Source: an uncultured Anaerolineaceae bacterium
GTDB lineage: Bacteria; Chloroflexota; Anaerolineae; Anaerolineales; Anaerolineaceae
Length of the DNA: 64,000 nt
Direction: 5' to 3'
NCBI GenBank assembly: GCA_927443345.1
Contig: CAKMKJ010000002.1
Coordinates: 62,001-126,000 of the forward strand
Part shown: positions 1 through 7,614 of the stretch, piece by piece
Numbering within the stretch: position 1 is the first letter of the stretch
Layout of the letters: the number at the start of each line of letters is the position of its first letter
Notes under the pieces: model-generated
Database searches by the model: none
Seen by the model: only the letters and a program-made list of their open reading frames with translations
What the model was told of the DNA's origin: nothing
Made by a program: the position numbers and the translations under genes

Positions 1-348
1 CTCTATGAACTGATGCAAGCCTGTCGTGAATATATTAACATCACCCACCGCAGACTTACATTTGAATGGGCGCTCATTTCAGATGTCAATGACCAGGATA
101 AGGATGCTTATGAATTGGTCAAATTGCTCAAAGGCATGATTTGTCACGTCAACATCATCCAGCTCAATCCCACCAAAAAATATCGTGGCAAGACCCCCTC
201 GCATGAACGTGCACTGGCTTTTCAAGCCATTCTCACAGAGAGCGGCATTCCCTGCACCATTCGCCTTCGCCGCGGCATTGACATTCATGCCGGCTGCGGA
301 CAGCTTGCCCAGCATCAACGAAAATCTGAGAAAACGGAAATGATATAA
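1..348 (+). CDS. rlmN: 23S rRNA (adenine-C2)-methyltransferase RlmN, C-terminal part
   Basis: The reading frame is open from base 1, so the gene is cut by the window edge and about 115 C-terminal residues remain. RlmN is a radical-SAM enzyme that methylates A2503 of 23S rRNA and A37 of some tRNAs. The fragment carries typical family signatures: RRLTFEWALISDVND, then HVNIIQLNPT, then the tail IRLRRGIDIHAGCGQL. The cysteine in AGCGQL corresponds to the catalytic cysteine that forms the covalent RNA intermediate in this family. The radical-SAM CxxxCxxC motif lies outside the window. The stop overlaps the -10 element of the ftsY promoter. Confidence 0.9.
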   Translation, partial: LYELMQACREYINITHRRLTFEWALISDVNDQDKDAYELVKLLKGMICHVNIIQLNPTKKYRGKTPSHERALAFQAILTESGIPCTIRLRRGIDIHAGCGQLAQHQRKSEKTEMI

Positions 349-349
349 T
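341..349 (+). promoter_or_regulatory. Extended -10 promoter of ftsY, predicted leaderless start
   Basis: TGaTATAAT is a perfect extended -10 element. Its last base is 8 nt before the ftsY ATG, so transcription should begin at or within two bases of the start codon. No Shine-Dalgarno sequence lies in between. The element overlaps the end of rlmN. Confidence 0.6.
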
Positions 350-357
350 TTTTACTT

Positions 358-1278
358 ATGGCTGATAACATTTTTGCTAAATGGAAAGAAGGTCTCGACC
401 GCACCCGCAAATCCACTTTTGGACGGATTGCAACCCTGTTTGGGGCTACAGAGATCAAGGAAGAAACCTGGGAAGAGCTCGAAGAATTGCTCATCCAGGC
501 TGATTTGGGTGTCGAAACTACCATGCGCCTTGTCAAAAAGCTTAAATCCCATACTTCCGAGCTTGGATTAACCAAAAGTTCAGAATTACAGCAAGTGCTG
601 CATGATGAGCTTCTTTCTTTACTTAAAGTTCCCGAAGAATTACCCATAAATGGTGTTTCACCGGCCGTGATCCTGCTGGTGGGTGTTAATGGCTCTGGCA
701 AGACCACCACAGCCGCCAAACTGGGCAAGCTTTATACTCAACAAGGCAAAAAGGTGCTGCTCGCCGCCGCGGATACATTCCGTGCGGCAGCCATCGATCA
801 GCTTCAGGTTTGGGCAGACCGCCTTGGTCTGCAAGTTGTGGCTGGTCAACCCGAAAGTGATTCCGGTGCCGTGGCTTACGATGCCGTTCAGGCAGCCATT
901 GCACGCAAATTTGATATTGTCCTGATTGATACCGCTGGCCGTCTGCATACCCGCTACAACCTGATGGAAGAGCTTAAGAAAGTTCACCGCGTGGTTGGCA
1001 AGGCCATGCCGGGCGCTCCACACGCCGTTCTGCTGGTCTTAGACGCCACCACCGGACAAAATGCCCTGCACCAGGCTAAAGCGTTTCAAGAAGCCGTCCA
1101 GGTCAATGGGGTAATCCTCTCCAAACTGGATTCCTCAGCCCGCGGTGGCATGGCATTCGCCATTCAACAGGAACTCAACCTGCCAATCTTTTTTGCCGGT
1201 TTGGGTGAAAAACCCGAGGATCTGACGCCTTTCGATCCCGAAGCCTTTGTCAAAAACATTCTGCTCAATCAAAATTAG
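358..1278 (+). CDS. ftsY: Signal recognition particle receptor FtsY
   Basis: FtsY is the SRP-type GTPase that docks ribosome-SRP complexes at the membrane for co-translational insertion. The 306-residue protein has an N-domain helical bundle (about residues 1-95) and a G-domain with the P-loop GVNGSGKTTTAAKLG, the insertion-box region ADTFRAAAIDQL, DTAGRLHT and the guanine-specificity and closing motifs SKLDSSARGG. It is short, without the acidic A-domain of E. coli FtsY, as in many bacteria. The ATG at 358 follows a consensus extended -10 by only 8 nt and has no ribosome-binding site. The prfB start follows the stop by 9 nt, so the two genes are probably co-transcribed. Confidence 0.97.
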   Translation: MADNIFAKWKEGLDRTRKSTFGRIATLFGATEIKEETWEELEELLIQADLGVETTMRLVKKLKSHTSELGLTKSSELQQVLHDELLSLLKVPEELPINGVSPAVILLVGVNGSGKTTTAAKLGKLYTQQGKKVLLAAADTFRAAAIDQLQVWADRLGLQVVAGQPESDSGAVAYDAVQAAIARKFDIVLIDTAGRLHTRYNLMEELKKVHRVVGKAMPGAPHAVLLVLDATTGQNALHQAKAFQEAVQVNGVILSKLDSSARGGMAFAIQQELNLPIFFAGLGEKPEDLTPFDPEAFVKNILLNQN

Positions 1279-1287
1279 AGGAACCAA

Positions 1288-2371
1288 ATGGAAGAACTTA
1301 CCGCATCACTTAAAGAATATCAGACAACCATCCATACGCTCATGGAGCGTCTTTGACTTAACCAACAAGCAGCTTCAGTTGGAGCATCTTCAGAAGCAAT
1401 CTGAAGATTCCAAAATCTGGGATGATCCCAAGCAGGCCCAGCAATTAATGAAAGATATCTCAGAGCTCAAAGATGAACTTAACCTCTGGAATTCTTTAAA
1501 TAAACGCATCAGCGATACGCTTGAACTTTCTCAGATGGAAGACCCTACACTCAACGATGAACTTACCGCTGAGACTGAAAAGATAAACCGCGAACTAAAC
1601 CAATTAAGCCTCTCCACGCTTTTGGGAGGTAAATATGATAAAGGCAACGCCCTGCTCACCATTAATACCGGTGAAGGCGGCACAGACGCCCAGGACTGGG
1701 CTGGTATGCTTGAACGCATGTATTTACGCTGGTGTGAGAACAAGGGTTTCAAGACTGAAATTCTTGATCAAACCGAGGGTGAAGAAGCCGGGATTAAGAC
1801 CGTCACCATGCTTGTTAGCGGTACCTATGCCTATGGGTTTCTTAAAGCAGAAAAAGGTGTTCACCGACTGGTGAGACTTTCACCTTATGATTCTGCTCAT
1901 CGCCGCCACACCTCATTTGCGCAGGTCGAAATCCTTCCCGAAGCTGCACAGGAAGATCCGTTGGTAGTGATAGGCCCAGACGAAGTCAAAATTGACATCT
2001 TCAAATCCTCTGGCGCCGGCGGACAGAATGTGCAGAAGAACTCCACTGCCATTCGCCTCACTCACCTTCCCACCGGCATTGTGGTCACCTGCCAGAATGA
2101 ACGCTCACAGTTGCAAAACCGTGAGAATGCCATGCGCGTTTTACGCTCCCGATTGCTAGACATAGCCCAGGTCGCCGCGGATAAGAACCTCTCTGACCTG
2201 CGCGGCGTCTATCAGAAAGCAGAATGGGGCAGTCAGATCCGCTCTTATGTGCTCCATCCTTACCAGATGGTCAAAGACCACCGCACAGACTACGAAGTGG
2301 GCAACAGCCAATCCGTGCTTGATGGCGACCTCGATGGATTTATAGAAGCCTGGCTCAAATTTAATAAGTAA
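1288..2371 (+). CDS. prfB: Peptide chain release factor 2, expressed by programmed +1 frameshift
   Basis: RF2 terminates translation at UAA and UGA. Translation from ATG 1288, preceded by AGAGGAA over the ftsY stop, gives 22 codons and then an in-frame TGA at 1354-1356. A +1 shift at CTT continues into the long frame ending at 2371, for about 360 residues in total, the normal RF2 length. The protein carries the GAGGQNVQKNST peptidyl-hydrolysis loop. The stop-codon recognition tripeptide reads SPY, in RLSPYDSAHRRHTSF, where the canonical RF2 motif is SPF. The second-frame ORF alone would run upstream into ftsY and lacks the correct N-terminus, so the frameshifted product is the real one. Confidence 0.96.
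1344..1357 (+). promoter_or_regulatory. RF2 autoregulatory +1 frameshift site
   Basis: The arrangement is GGAG, 3-nt spacer CGT, slippery CTT, then TGA C. This matches the classical prfB recoding signal: an internal Shine-Dalgarno-like element three bases before CUU UGA C. When RF2 is scarce the ribosome slips +1 at CUU and reads GAC. The anti-SD match (GGAG) is shorter than the AGGGGG of E. coli. Confidence 0.93.
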
Positions 2372-2386
2372 ATAACGAATAATCAT

Positions 2387-2457
2387 AACCCTGACAAGGT
2401 CGCGATCTTCGCGCCCCCGAGCCGTGAAACGGCGAGTGGGGTTACCTTGTCAGGGTT
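2387..2457. repeat. Branched inverted-repeat element between convergent genes
   Basis: A perfect 14-bp inverted repeat, AACCCTGACAAGGT at 2387-2400 and its complement at 2444-2457, encloses two further perfect hairpins: CGCGA-TCT-TCGCG at 2401-2413 and GCCGT-GAA-ACGGC at 2421-2433. The second is flanked by CCCC and GGGG that can also pair. The whole can fold as a three-way junction. It lies between convergent prfB and pfkA and may act as a bidirectional terminator, but no good T-tract follows on either strand. It may instead be a REP- or MITE-like element. No second copy was seen in this window. Confidence 0.7.
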
Positions 2458-2478
2458 GATCTTATCTAATAAAAAAAA

Positions 2479-3447
2479 TTAGTCTAGAATTTTCGCCAAA
2501 TCGATCAACGACCGATCCAGCTCTTTGGGATGACTAACCACTTCTTCTAGTGGAGTCGGCACGATCTCGTCCTTGATTTCTCCAACGAGCACACCAAAAT
2601 TCCGCTTAGCCATCTGCTCTACCGCTGCAGATCCAAGCCTGCTGGCCAAAATTCGATCATAGGCACTGGGTATACCGCCGCGTTGTGTGTGCCCTAAAAT
2701 AGTAACTCTCAAGTCAAAACCAAGACGATCTCGGTGTTCTGTAAAAAACGCATCCAAAGCGTTGGCGTTATATTTTGCGCCTTCAGCGACAACAATAATG
2801 GCGTGTTCTTTGCCTTTTTCATAGGCAGAAGTTAACACTTCAGCAATGTGTTCAGGGTCGACATCAATCTCGGGCAGTACAACACTTTCAGCGCCGCCAG
2901 CAATTGCAGCCATCAATGCAAGGTATCCGCATTTACGTCCCATGACCTCGATTAAGAAAGCACGCTGATGAGATGAGGCTGTGGTTTTTAAGCGGTCAAT
3001 CGCTTCAAGGGCAATATTGAGTGCGGTATCCACACCAATGGTTACATCACAACCATAAAGGTCATTGTCAATGGTCGAAGCAACACCCACCACAGGAAAC
3101 CCATGCCTGTGCAGCATCAGGCTGCCGGTTTGTGAACCGTTGCCCCCAATCACCACCAACCCCTCTATTTGAGCTTCATTAAGTGAACGTATGGCATTTA
3201 ATTGACCTTTTTCGGTTTTAAATTCCTCGCTGCGTGCACTTCCAAGCATTGTGCCGCCGCGCTGCATCATGCCGCCAACATCACGGGTTCCTAACGGGAT
3301 GAATCTCCCATTAATTAAACCTTCATATCCACCCTTAACCCCAAACACTTCCCATCCTTTGGCAACACCCGTTCTTACCACCGCTCGGATAGCCGCGTTC
3401 ATCCCTGGGGCATCACCACCGCTCGTTAATACCGCTATTCTTTTCAT
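2479..3447 (-). CDS. pfkA: 6-phosphofructokinase
   Basis: The enzyme phosphorylates fructose 6-phosphate to fructose 1,6-bisphosphate in glycolysis. The 322-residue protein has the family landmarks LTSGGDAPGMNAAIRA, GSAR, the STIDNDL catalytic loop, MGRKCGYLA and GHTQRGGIPSA. The start is ATG 3447 behind a strong GGAGG. Glycine in GGNGS at the position equivalent to E. coli G104 argues for ATP rather than pyrophosphate as donor. Two signature deviations stand out: GGDGS is GGNGS, replacing the Mg-coordinating Asp103 equivalent, and PGTIDND is ASTIDND. The catalytic aspartate in TIDND is kept. It is convergent with prfB and stands alone. Confidence 0.94.
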   Translation of the reverse strand: MKRIAVLTSGGDAPGMNAAIRAVVRTGVAKGWEVFGVKGGYEGLINGRFIPLGTRDVGGMMQRGGTMLGSARSEEFKTEKGQLNAIRSLNEAQIEGLVVIGGNGSQTGSLMLHRHGFPVVGVASTIDNDLYGCDVTIGVDTALNIALEAIDRLKTTASSHQRAFLIEVMGRKCGYLALMAAIAGGAESVVLPEIDVDPEHIAEVLTSAYEKGKEHAIIVVAEGAKYNANALDAFFTEHRDRLGFDLRVTILGHTQRGGIPSAYDRILASRLGSAAVEQMAKRNFGVLVGEIKDEIVPTPLEEVVSHPKELDRSLIDLAKILD

Positions 3448-3557
3448 AGTATTCCTCCAAAATAAATAACATGATTCCTATTCTGCCAAGTATAACCAAC
3501 AAATGACAGACTGCCGGCAAAAAAGGTATAAATGCAATACACCAGGTAGAGATGATT

Positions 3558-3601
3558 TGGTACAATTCACATCGCTAAAACAGTTGATAAATTATTATAA
3601 T
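3558..3601 (+). promoter_or_regulatory. Candidate promoter region of the flavoprotein operon
   Basis: Two alternative -10 elements are visible upstream of the gene at 3642: the extended form TGgTACAAT at 3558-3566 and TATAAT at 3596-3601. Neither has a convincing -35 box. Either would give a leader of roughly 30 to 70 nt containing the AAAGGA ribosome-binding site. Confidence 0.35.
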
Positions 3602-3641
3602 GTCGTTTTAGTGCATCCTACAATTCGGATCAAAGGACCCC

Positions 3642-5732
3642 ATGGCCGATCACAGGATTAATAAACACCCCATTTTACCTATTCCAACAAAAAATGAAAT
3701 CTCCTTTTCGTGGCAAGGCAAAACTCTGTCTGCTCACGAAGAGGAAACCATCGCATCTGCATTATATGCCAATGGCATTAAGATATTTGGCCATCACCAC
3801 AAAGACAAATCCCCATTGGGGATTTTTTGTGCAAACGGACAGTGTTCACAATGTATGGTGATTGCTGATGGTTTACCAGTAAAAGCCTGCATGCATACTG
3901 TTGCTGAAGGGATGTATGTCTTTCCAAATAATGGTGATCCTGTCCTTCCTGAAGTAAAGTCTCAACCCACATTTAGACCAGCGCTTGAAATTAAAGTTCC
4001 TGTTTTGATTCTTGGCGGCGGCCCGGCCGGATTATCAGCAGCCATTGAATTGGGTAAATTGGGTATTCAGGTCTTATTGGTTGACGACAAACATCGTCTG
4101 GGCGGCAAGCTTGTGCTTCAAACCCACCGTTTCTTTGGTTCCACTGATGCAGTCTATGCAGGTACCCGCGGAATTGACATTGCTACTATTCTTGAAAAAG
4201 AACTTTTGCAATACCCATCCATTGATGTTTGGCGTCAAAGTACCTGTTTGGCTGTCTTTAGCGATCAAAAAGTAGGTGTTCTCAAAAATGGCAGCGAGTA
4301 CATACTGGTCACCCCTGAAGTCTTGTTAGTGGCCTGCGGTGCACGAGAGAAATTTCTGGCTTTCAAAGGCAATACCCTGCCAGGTGTTTATGGTGCTGGG
4401 GCCTTTCAAACATTGGTCAACCGAGACTTAGTCAAGCCTGCAAATAACCTCTTTATCGTAGGTGGCGGAAATGTGGGTTTGATTGCGGGTTACCATGCAT
4501 TACAAGCTGGCATCAATGTCATCGGGTTGGTTGAAGCCTTGCCTGAATGTGGTGGATATAAGGTGCATAAAGACAAACTTGTGAGAATGGGTGTCCCCAT
4601 CCACACTTCTCACACCATCTTGAGCGCAAATGGCCAAGACAATGTTGAATCTATCAGCATTGCGGCTGTAGATGACAACTTCGTTCCCATCCCTGGCAGC
4701 GAGAAATCTTACGAGTGCGATGCGGTTTTAATTGCCGTTGGCCTCGACCCGGTCTCTGAGTTTTATCAAAAAGCAGTCGATTTTAAGATTAAAGCCTTTG
4801 TTGCGGGTGATGCTGAAGAAATAGCTGAGGCTTCAGCGGCCATCTTTTCAGGCAAAATAAAGGGCCTTGAAATTGCTCAAGCCCTGGGTAAAGAAATCGG
4901 CGAGATTCCAGACGCCTGGTATCGAACGGGTGCCATTCTCAAATCTCGCCCCGGCAACACATTCAAAGAAGACCTGCCCAACCTGCCTGAAGGCGTTGTA
5001 CCCATATTTCACTGCAGCCAGGAAATCCCCTGTGATCCTTGCTCATCCCTTTGTCCGCACGGATTGATCATTGTGGATAAAAAAGATATCCGTTCTGTGC
5101 CTACTTTCGTGGGCAACAATTATTGTTGTGAAGTATGCGAAAAATGTGTGGCGGGCTGTCCAGGCCTGGCCATCACCTTGGTGGATTACCGCGCTAATCC
5201 CGAAAAACCGATTATCTCCATCCCCTACGAATTTTCAAGTGAAATGATCACTCGTGATGATATTGTAACCATTTTAGATACTGAGGGAAATTCCCTTTGC
5301 GATACTGAAGTCTTTGATATTCACAGCATCAAAACCAGTGACCGCACTGTGATAATCCAGGTCGAAACAGATAAAGAAATAGCGCCTCATATCGCCGGCA
5401 TCCGCATCCAATCACCGAAAATCACTCAGCCCATGTTCCAATATGTCAACCATGTCACGGATGATACGATTGTCTGCCGCTGCGAACATGTCAGCGCCGG
5501 CGAAATCCGGGATCTCATCCGCCAGGGCTATAAGGATATCAATGAAATAAAAACTGTGACGCGAGCTTGCATGGGTGCATGTGGAGCAAAAACCTGTGCA
5601 TCACTGATCCGTCGCATTTTTAGAGAAGAAGGCATCCCCAATGACAAGATCATTGATCCTTCTAAACGGCCACTATTTATTGAAGTATCACTCGGCATTC
5701 TGGCTGGTGAAAACAGTGAGGAGTCTAAATGA
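3642..5732 (+). CDS. Multi-domain Fe-S flavoprotein, alpha subunit of a sarcosine/proline/opine-oxidase-type dehydrogenase
   Basis: The 696 residues hold four redox modules. Residues about 18-110 form a [2Fe-2S] ferredoxin-like domain with Cys63, 68, 71 and 83. Residues 118-420 form a two-dinucleotide-binding oxidoreductase with GGGPAG at 125-130 and GGGNVG at 274-279. Residues 455-515 hold ferredoxin-type cysteines (C458/464/467/471 and C495/496/499/502/506) that could bind two [4Fe-4S] clusters. Residues 605-660 form a BFD-like [2Fe-2S] domain with Cys612, 614, 643, 647 and 652. The architecture resembles alpha subunits of heteromeric amino-acid dehydrogenases and HcnB-type proteins. The four-base ATGA overlap with the downstream DAO-family gene implies a two-subunit complex. 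The substrate cannot be told from sequence. Confidence 0.85.
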   Translation: MADHRINKHPILPIPTKNEISFSWQGKTLSAHEEETIASALYANGIKIFGHHHKDKSPLGIFCANGQCSQCMVIADGLPVKACMHTVAEGMYVFPNNGDPVLPEVKSQPTFRPALEIKVPVLILGGGPAGLSAAIELGKLGIQVLLVDDKHRLGGKLVLQTHRFFGSTDAVYAGTRGIDIATILEKELLQYPSIDVWRQSTCLAVFSDQKVGVLKNGSEYILVTPEVLLVACGAREKFLAFKGNTLPGVYGAGAFQTLVNRDLVKPANNLFIVGGGNVGLIAGYHALQAGINVIGLVEALPECGGYKVHKDKLVRMGVPIHTSHTILSANGQDNVESISIAAVDDNFVPIPGSEKSYECDAVLIAVGLDPVSEFYQKAVDFKIKAFVAGDAEEIAEASAAIFSGKIKGLEIAQALGKEIGEIPDAWYRTGAILKSRPGNTFKEDLPNLPEGVVPIFHCSQEIPCDPCSSLCPHGLIIVDKKDIRSVPTFVGNNYCCEVCEKCVAGCPGLAITLVDYRANPEKPIISIPYEFSSEMITRDDIVTILDTEGNSLCDTEVFDIHSIKTSDRTVIIQVETDKEIAPHIAGIRIQSPKITQPMFQYVNHVTDDTIVCRCEHVSAGEIRDLIRQGYKDINEIKTVTRACMGACGAKTCASLIRRIFREEGIPNDKIIDPSKRPLFIEVSLGILAGENSEESK

Positions 5733-6892
5733 CCGTTCCATCAAATCATTATGACGTCATAGTTATTGGAGCGGGTTCATTAGGCACACCCACTGCCTAC
5801 TACCTGGCAAATGCAGGATTAAAAGTACTGGTGCTTGATTCCGTTTCCAGTGTTGGCCAGGGATCCAACAAACGTGCCATAGGTGGCATCCGTGCCACTC
5901 ATTCTGACCCGGCAAAAATCCGCCTCTGTCAGCGCAGCATTGAAATCTTCTCCACTTTCAAAGAAGTTTTCGGAGACGACATCGAATGGGATTGCTGTGG
6001 ATATGCCTTTGTTGCCTATGGTGAAAAAGAAGAAAAGACTTTAAAGAACCTGCTGATTACCCAAAAGAACTATCAACTCAAAAACGATTGGTACGATCCA
6101 AAAGACCTTCAAAAAATTGTGCCTGATCTAAATCCTCATGGATTGCTCGGCGGCACTTTTTCACCTAATGACGGCAGCGCGTCACCACTTCTCTCCAATC
6201 ATGCCTATTACACTCATGCCCTAGAAAAAGGTGCTGAATTCCATTTCTCTGAGGCTGTAATTGACATGCATTTAGATCACGGCCGCATTTCTAAAGTGCT
6301 AACCACCAAATCAGAATATCAGTCAGATTATGTGATAAACTGTGCCGGAGCTTCTGCTGCCTGCATCGGCGCTATGACCGGGCTCGACCTACCGGTAAAA
6401 CCTGATTCACATGAAGCTGCAATTACCGAACCAGTGGCACGTTTTTTAGGTCCAATGATCGTGGATATTCGTCCGGCGGTTGGTTCTAGTAATTATTATT
6501 TTTATCAACATATAACCGGACAAATCATTTTTTGCATCACACCAAGCCCAAATGCCTGGGGTGATGACATCAACGAAACCAGCAGTTTCTTACCCATGGT
6601 TTCACGCAGGATGATCGAAGTGATGCCGCGCTTGAAAAATATCAGGGTGCGCCGCACCTGGCGGGGACTCTATCCCATGACACCTGATGGATTCCCCATC
6701 CTCGGATGGGCGCCAGAAATTTCAAACCTGCTGTTAGGTGTAGGGTTGTGCGGTCAGGGGTTTATGCTCGGCCCTTCTTGTGGTGAACTGCTTACCCGGT
6801 TAGTCGATGGTTCAACTACTGAACAAGATAAAGAGACACTGGATATTCTATCTCCGACACGCAGTTTTAATAGCCAGGAATTACTAAAATAA
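5729..6892 (+). CDS. FAD-dependent oxidoreductase of the DAO/sarcosine oxidase beta family
   Basis: This 387-residue protein starts with the Rossmann fingerprint DVIVIGAGSLGTPTAYYLA and ends with the DAO-family signature region PMTPDGFPILGW followed by GLCGQGFMLGPSCGELL. Relatives include the beta subunit of sarcosine oxidase, dye-linked L-proline dehydrogenase, HcnC and glycine oxidase, which oxidise the C-N bond of amino acids or opines. Its start overlaps the stop of the Fe-S flavoprotein by 4 nt (ATGA), so translational coupling and a common complex are likely. The exact amine substrate is unknown. A HAD phosphatase follows 22 nt downstream. Confidence 0.88.
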   Translation: MTVPSNHYDVIVIGAGSLGTPTAYYLANAGLKVLVLDSVSSVGQGSNKRAIGGIRATHSDPAKIRLCQRSIEIFSTFKEVFGDDIEWDCCGYAFVAYGEKEEKTLKNLLITQKNYQLKNDWYDPKDLQKIVPDLNPHGLLGGTFSPNDGSASPLLSNHAYYTHALEKGAEFHFSEAVIDMHLDHGRISKVLTTKSEYQSDYVINCAGASAACIGAMTGLDLPVKPDSHEAAITEPVARFLGPMIVDIRPAVGSSNYYFYQHITGQIIFCITPSPNAWGDDINETSSFLPMVSRRMIEVMPRLKNIRVRRTWRGLYPMTPDGFPILGWAPEISNLLLGVGLCGQGFMLGPSCGELLTRLVDGSTTEQDKETLDILSPTRSFNSQELLK

Positions 6893-6914
6893 TAAAAATT
6901 ATGAACAGGACATT

Positions 6915-7574
6915 ATGGCACTCAAAGGGATTATTTTTGATTTTGACGGTTTAATTATTGATACTGAAATGCCCGGCTGCAATGCCTGGGCTGAATTGTT
7001 CAACCAACATGGATTTTCCTTTACCATTGAAGACTGGAAGAAAGCCATAGGCACCGGCCCCTCAGCTTACGACCCGGCCCAACATCTTAGCCAATTAACA
7101 AACGGTCTGCTTGACCCTCTGGTCATTCAAGAACAAACACTTGATCGCGCTCGCGAACTGATTGAACTGCAGCCCATGCTCCCTGGCGTGTTAGATTTTC
7201 TTATTGCTGCCCAACGCCTCGGATTCCCAATGGCTGTTGCCTCCAGTTCTAACCGCGAATGGGTTGAAGGTTATCTCACAAAACTAGACATCAGAAAATA
7301 TTTCAAAGTCGTGTGTACTTCCAACGATGTAACCAATGTAAAACCAGATCCTGAGCTATTTTTACTGGCCGCAAAGAGACTCGGCATTTCACCATCAGAA
7401 GCAGTAATTTTTGAAGACTCTCCCAATGGAATAAAAGCAGCTTTTGCAGCGGGTATTCCTTGTATCGCTATTCCTAATGACATCACCAAAAGCATGGATT
7501 TATCTTTGGCCACAAAAATTATTGATTCATTTCAACACCTTAATCCGCAGGCATTAATCGAACTTATGAATTAG
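6915..7574 (+). CDS. HAD-superfamily hydrolase, beta-phosphoglucomutase-like
   Basis: The 219-residue protein has the HAD nucleophile motif IIFDFDGLIIDTE, with Asp9 as nucleophile and Asp11 as acid/base, motif II VASSSNREW, the lysine-containing VKPDPELFLLAAKRLG, and FEDSPNGIKAAFAAG for Mg binding. The helical cap is inserted after motif I, as in the subfamily that includes beta-phosphoglucomutase and phosphoglycolate-type phosphatases. The substrate is not predictable. It lies 22 nt after the flavin oxidase and is probably in the same transcript. Confidence 0.9.
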   Translation: MALKGIIFDFDGLIIDTEMPGCNAWAELFNQHGFSFTIEDWKKAIGTGPSAYDPAQHLSQLTNGLLDPLVIQEQTLDRARELIELQPMLPGVLDFLIAAQRLGFPMAVASSSNREWVEGYLTKLDIRKYFKVVCTSNDVTNVKPDPELFLLAAKRLGISPSEAVIFEDSPNGIKAAFAAGIPCIAIPNDITKSMDLSLATKIIDSFQHLNPQALIELMN

Positions 7575-7582
7575 TGCAGAAA

Positions 7583-7591
7583 TGATATACT
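7583..7591 (+). promoter_or_regulatory. Extended -10 promoter upstream of relA/spoT homologue
   Basis: TGaTATACT lies 23 nt before the ATG at 7615 and overlaps the sequence just after the HAD gene stop. It predicts a leader of about 17 nt that includes a weak GGGTG ribosome-binding site. Confidence 0.45.
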
Positions 7592-7614
7592 TTATCGATA
7601 TTTAATGGGTGTAG

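Noticed and set aside
1247-1354. Upstream part of the long prfB frame, running into the ftsY 3' end
   Set aside because: The real N-terminus starts at ATG 1288 in another frame and joins by the +1 frameshift. The upstream extension has no start signal.
1354-1356. prfB read as a pseudogene because of an in-frame TGA
   Set aside because: The TGA sits in a textbook RF2 recoding context with internal Shine-Dalgarno and CTT, so it is regulatory.
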